NCBI GenBank assembly: GCA_018381425.1
Contig: JAGZRY010000009.1
Span: 1 to 18,404, forward strand
Length of the DNA stretch: 18,404 bases
Direction of reading: 5' to 3'
DNA from: Haemophilus parainfluenzae
Lineage (GTDB): Bacteria > Pseudomonadota > Gammaproteobacteria > Enterobacterales > Pasteurellaceae
Part shown: positions 15,991 through 18,404 of the stretch, piece after piece
How the letters are laid out: the number at the start of each line of letters is the position of its first letter
How positions within the stretch are numbered: the first letter of the stretch is position 1
Notes under the pieces: generated by a model
Databases searched by the model: none
The model's input: only the letters and a program-made list of their open reading frames with translations
What the model was told of the DNA's origin: nothing
Position numbers and translations under genes: made by a program

Positions 15991-16000
15991 AATTTACTCC
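15988..16000 (-). promoter_or_regulatory. Ribosome binding site and ATT start of pcnB
   Basis: On the minus strand GGAG (16000-15997) is followed by TAA and two ATT codons. The second ATT (15990-15988) is at the better spacing. The TAA is an in-frame stop, so the frame cannot begin further upstream. This arrangement decides the start of PcnB. Confidence 0.75.
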
Positions 16001-16035
16001 ATTCTCTGTGTTAAATGCACATTTGATAAAAACAC

Positions 16036-16068
16036 GAAAAGTGCGGTTGTTTTTGACCGCACTTTTTC
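16036..16068 (-). terminator. Inverted uptake-sequence pair acting as dksA terminator
   Basis: AAAAGTGCGGT (16037-16047) and ACCGCACTTTT (16056-16066) form an 11-base perfect stem with an eight-base loop and T-rich flanks, 20 bases after the dksA stop. Both arms contain perfect uptake cores (16039-16047 and 16056-16064). Facing uptake sequences used as terminators are well known in Haemophilus. Confidence 0.9.
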
Positions 16069-16087
16069 ATTGGGTTATTTGAATTAA

Positions 16088-16525
16088 TTAACCTGCGACT
16101 TGTTTTTCACGAATTTCAGCAAGGGTTTTGCAATCGATACAAAGATCAGCAGTAGGGCGAGCTTCTAAACGGCGAATGCCAATTTCTTCCCCACAAGAAT
16201 CGCAATAACCGAAATCATCGGTGTCCAATTTTTTCAATGTATATTCAATCTTTTTCATTAATTTACGTTCGCGATCGCGGTTACGTAATTCAAGACTGAA
16301 TTCTTCTTCTTGGGTCGCACGGTCTGCTGGATCTGGGAAGTTTGACGCTTCATCTTGCATATGGGCAACAGTTCTTGATGCTTCTTCCACAATTTGCTCA
16401 TGCCATGCAGTTAAAATTTTTCTGAAATGAAGAATTTGATCTTCATTCATGTATTCCTCATCTTTCTTAGGTTGATAAGGTGTAACACCGGCTAAATCCA
16501 GCAAACTTAGAGATGCCTTAGACAT
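16088..16525 (-). CDS. dksA: RNA polymerase-binding transcription factor DksA
   Basis: Binds the RNA polymerase secondary channel and, with ppGpp, represses stable-RNA promoters and activates amino-acid genes in the stringent response. The 145 residues are near the E. coli length (151). The coiled coil carries the two tip aspartates D65 and D68 in NFPDPADRA, equivalent to E. coli D71 and D74. A C4 zinc finger is complete (C108, C111, C129, C132: CDSC and CIDC), followed by the near-invariant [17 protein letters not shown] lies shortly upstream of the ATG, a strong ribosome site. It is followed by the uptake-sequence terminator and then pcnB-folK. The gluQ gene found between dksA and pcnB in E. 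coli is absent. Confidence 0.97.
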   Translation of the reverse strand: MSKASLSLLDLAGVTPYQPKKDEEYMNEDQILHFRKILTAWHEQIVEEASRTVAHMQDEASNFPDPADRATQEEEFSLELRNRDRERKLMKKIEYTLKKLDTDDFGYCDSCGEEIGIRRLEARPTADLCIDCKTLAEIREKQVAG

Positions 16526-16583
16526 TGATAACTCCTAATAATAGTACAGAATTTAATGACGTCCTGTCTTGTTTTTGTGATTA

Positions 16584-16616
16584 GTTCTTATTACTAAAAA
16601 TAGCTGACATAAGAAC
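16584..16616. promoter_or_regulatory. Inverted repeat over the likely dksA promoter
   Basis: GTTCTTAT (16584-16591) and ATAAGAAC (16609-16616) are perfect arms separated by 17 bases. Reading toward dksA, TAATAA (16593-16588) could be its -10 and TTCTTA (16615-16610) the -35, with 16 bases between. The arms therefore overlap both hexamers, as an operator would. The repeat is seen; a binding protein is not known. Confidence 0.45.
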
Positions 16617-16690
16617 CTAGTTATTTTAAGGGCGATATAAATAGCAGAACTTCATCTATTTAGCAAATAAATTTAGCCTGGAAATTTAAA

Positions 16691-16712
16691 TTTTGCGATC
16701 GAGATCGCAAAA
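16691..16712 (+). promoter_or_regulatory. CRP-S (competence regulatory) site upstream of comEC/rec2
   Basis: A near-perfect palindrome with the CRP-S core TGCGA (16694-16698), six bases, TCGCA (16705-16709), flanked by T and A runs. CRP-S sites need both CRP-cAMP and Sxy/TfoX and mark competence genes in Haemophilus; rec-2 is a member of that regulon. Centred near 16701, it would place a class II start near 16743, with AT-rich TATTTA (16732-16737) as a plausible -10. Confidence 0.88.
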
Positions 16713-16787
16713 AATGGCGTAATTATTTGTTTATTTATGAGGTTAAGGCTAGGTTGCCTTATTTTCTCGCTATAAATCACACTCCAA

Positions 16788-18404
16788 ATGAAACTCACGT
16801 TATTTCAACTGTGCATCATGCTCATCATTTCAGCCTTTTCTTTGCTTATCGTGCCTGATTTTTTACTGTTTACCTGGCAACGAGCGGAGCTGAGCATTTT
16901 ATTGTTGGTTATGACCGCATTTTGTTTCCATTGGTTCAATTATTTTAAAGTTAGAAATTTTTGCATTAACGGCATTTGGTTTTTGCTTGCCTTAGCTTAC
17001 GTGCATTCACAAGCCTTGTCGTTATTGACTCAAGCAGAAAAAATTTCAAGTTTACCGAATAAAATCACGTTAGATCTTCACATCTCAGAAATTCTTCATC
17101 AGCAAGATTATCAAACGTTGGTTGCCACGATGTCTTTATTTGATGGGAAAAAACAACAAGTTTTTATTAATTGGAGAGCAGCAGAAAAACCACAAGTAGG
17201 TGAAATTTGGCGGGCGGATGTAAAGCTTCGCCCTATTTCGGCGAGATTAAATCATGGAGGATTTGATCGACAGCAATGGTATTTTTCCAAAAGAATTATT
17301 GCCGTAGGGAATGTGAAAAGTGCGGTCAAAATTGGGGACGATTTTTCTTTCCGCACACATTTTCTACAAAATAGTCTTAAACAGACGGAAGGGCTTTCTT
17401 TACAAGGTTTACTTATCGCATTGGCATTTGGTGAGCGGGCTTGGCTGGATAATAAAACGTGGCTGATTTACCAACAAACGAATACAGCACATTTAATTGC
17501 CATTTCAGGACTCCATATCGGTTTAGCAATGGGGATCGGCTTTTTCTTTGCTCGATTATTGCAACTCGCACTGCCTACACGCTTTATTTCGCCATGGTTT
17601 CCGCTTTGCTTTGGTGTGTTGATTGCTTTAGGTTACGCCTATTTAGCCGGATTTAGTTTACCAACCTTTCGTGCAATGATGGCATTACTTTTTATTGCCA
17701 TCCTTCAATGTTCTCGACGATATTACACGCCTTTGCAAATGCTGTGTTTGGTGGTGGCATTTTTACTATTTTGTGATCCTCTTATGCCACTTTCGGTCAG
17801 CTTTTGGCTTTCAGTTGGTGCTGTTACCTGTTTGATTGTATGGTACCGATATGTTCCCTTATCAATAATAGAGTGGCAACATAAAAAATTATCCAGCAAA
17901 GTGCGGTGGATTTTTGGCTTGTTTCATTTGCAGCTTGGGCTGCTGGTTTTATTCACGCCCATTCAGCTTTTCTTTTTTAATGGCTTGGCATTAAATGGAT
18001 TCTTAGCAAATTTAATCGCAGTACCCTTGTATAGTTTCTTACTTGTGCCATTGATTCTCTTTGCTGTATTAACCCATGGTGCATTTTCTTCTTGGCATCT
18101 TTCAAATACGATTGCTCAAGGTATTACACAATGCCTCCGTGTTTTCCAAGGCTCGTATATGCCGATTTCGATCAATTTATCTCTCATTCTGACCGCACTT
18201 TTAAGCCTTGTTTTTGGCGGAATGTTATATGGTTTGTATTTTGCATCTCAAAGGAAAACAAAAAACACAGCGCTAAAATCAAGTCGATTTTTTACGTTAA
18301 ATCATACAAAAATCTTATCGTCAGAAGCTTATAAACAAGCTCTTTTAGGCGTTATTCTTATTTCTAGTTTTTGTATTGGCACGCTTGGGTATCGATATTT
18401 CACG
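16788..18404 (+). CDS. comEC: ComEC/Rec2 DNA-uptake channel protein (incomplete at right edge)
   Basis: Inner-membrane channel that passes one strand of incoming DNA into the cytoplasm during transformation; in H. influenzae it is Rec2. The frame is open from ATG 16788 to the window end, 539 codons without a stop. An in-frame stop at 16773 shows this is the first ATG, though no clear Shine-Dalgarno precedes it. Two N-terminal hydrophobic segments are followed by a soluble OB-like region (about 90-190), then the competence domain with the signature TAHLIAISGLHIGLAMG and YAYLAGFSLPTFRAMMA, and many membrane segments. The C-terminal metallo-beta-lactamase-like domain lies beyond the window. Three perfect uptake cores are in it; one encodes KSAVK. 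Confidence 0.95.
   Translation, partial: MKLTLFQLCIMLIISAFSLLIVPDFLLFTWQRAELSILLLVMTAFCFHWFNYFKVRNFCINGIWFLLALAYVHSQALSLLTQAEKISSLPNKITLDLHISEILHQQDYQTLVATMSLFDGKKQQVFINWRAAEKPQVGEIWRADVKLRPISARLNHGGFDRQQWYFSKRIIAVGNVKSAVKIGDDFSFRTHFLQNSLKQTEGLSLQGLLIALAFGERAWLDNKTWLIYQQTNTAHLIAISGLHIGLAMGIGFFFARLLQLALPTRFISPWFPLCFGVLIALGYAYLAGFSLPTFRAMMALLFIAILQCSRRYYTPLQMLCLVVAFLLFCDPLMPLSVSFWLSVGAVTCLIVWYRYVPLSIIEWQHKKLSSKVRWIFGLFHLQLGLLVLFTPIQLFFFNGLALNGFLANLIAVPLYSFLLVPLILFAVLTHGAFSSWHLSNTIAQGITQCLRVFQGSYMPISINLSLILTALLSLVFGGMLYGLYFASQRKTKNTALKSSRFFTLNHTKILSSEAYKQALLGVILISSFCIGTLGYRYFT
17318..17326 (+). repeat. DNA uptake sequence core inside comEC
   Basis: Perfect AAGTGCGGT with extension CAAAATT; encodes KSAV. 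Confidence 0.9.
17899..17907 (+). repeat. DNA uptake sequence core inside comEC
   Basis: Perfect AAGTGCGGT followed by GGATTTTT; encodes SKVRW. Confidence 0.9.
18192..18200 (-). repeat. DNA uptake sequence core inside comEC
   Basis: Perfect ACCGCACTT encoding LTALLS within a membrane segment. Confidence 0.9.

Overview
The window looks like a chromosomal segment of a Haemophilus species (Pasteurellaceae). The main evidence is fifteen perfect copies of the nine-base Hin-type DNA uptake core (AAGTGCGGT or its complement), an AT-rich base composition, and gene neighbourhoods I recall from H. influenzae: mltA/tcdA/znuA/rlmL, and rec2-dksA-pcnB-folK without gluQ. I cannot fix the species. Nearly all genes are core housekeeping genes. 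The accessory material is confined to intergenic repeats and one AT-rich patch.

Layout. Positions 14-90 hold an initiator tRNA gene on the minus strand. Positions 282-2170 (+) carry mltA and tcdA, overlapping by one base. znuA (2338-3330, +) is a zinc-binding protein with a long His-rich loop. Positions 3382-3565 are gene-free and hold a composite inverted-repeat element. rlmL/rlmK (3622-5757, +) follows and converges with a kefB/kefC-type gene (5794-7698, -) on a shared bidirectional terminator. Divergent from kef is an operon of two small membrane proteins (DUF441, DUF423) and hrpA (7946-12696, +), preceded by a structured leader of about 130 bases. Just after hrpA are a 20-codon ORF with a strong ribosome binding site, a very AT-rich YniB-like membrane protein gene (12797-13324), a run of ten C, about 240 bases of noncoding DNA, and the 3' remnant of a DcuC-type transporter gene (to 13936).

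On the minus strand come folK (13991-14494), pcnB (14494-15990) and dksA (16088-16525). An inverted pair of uptake sequences separates dksA from pcnB as a terminator. Divergent from dksA is comEC/rec2 (16788 to the right edge, incomplete), with a textbook CRP-S competence site upstream.

How the genes work together. The right end couples competence (rec2 under CRP-S control) with RNA and ribosome control (DksA, poly(A) polymerase) and folate synthesis. The rest covers cell-wall turnover, tRNA and rRNA modification, zinc uptake, potassium efflux and ribosome-associated RNA helicase function. I see no phage, transposase, CRISPR array or defence system. The best observation is that pcnB has no ATG, GTG or TTG start for its conserved N-terminus and appears to start at ATT behind a GGAG, matching the rare AUU start reported for E. 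coli pcnB.
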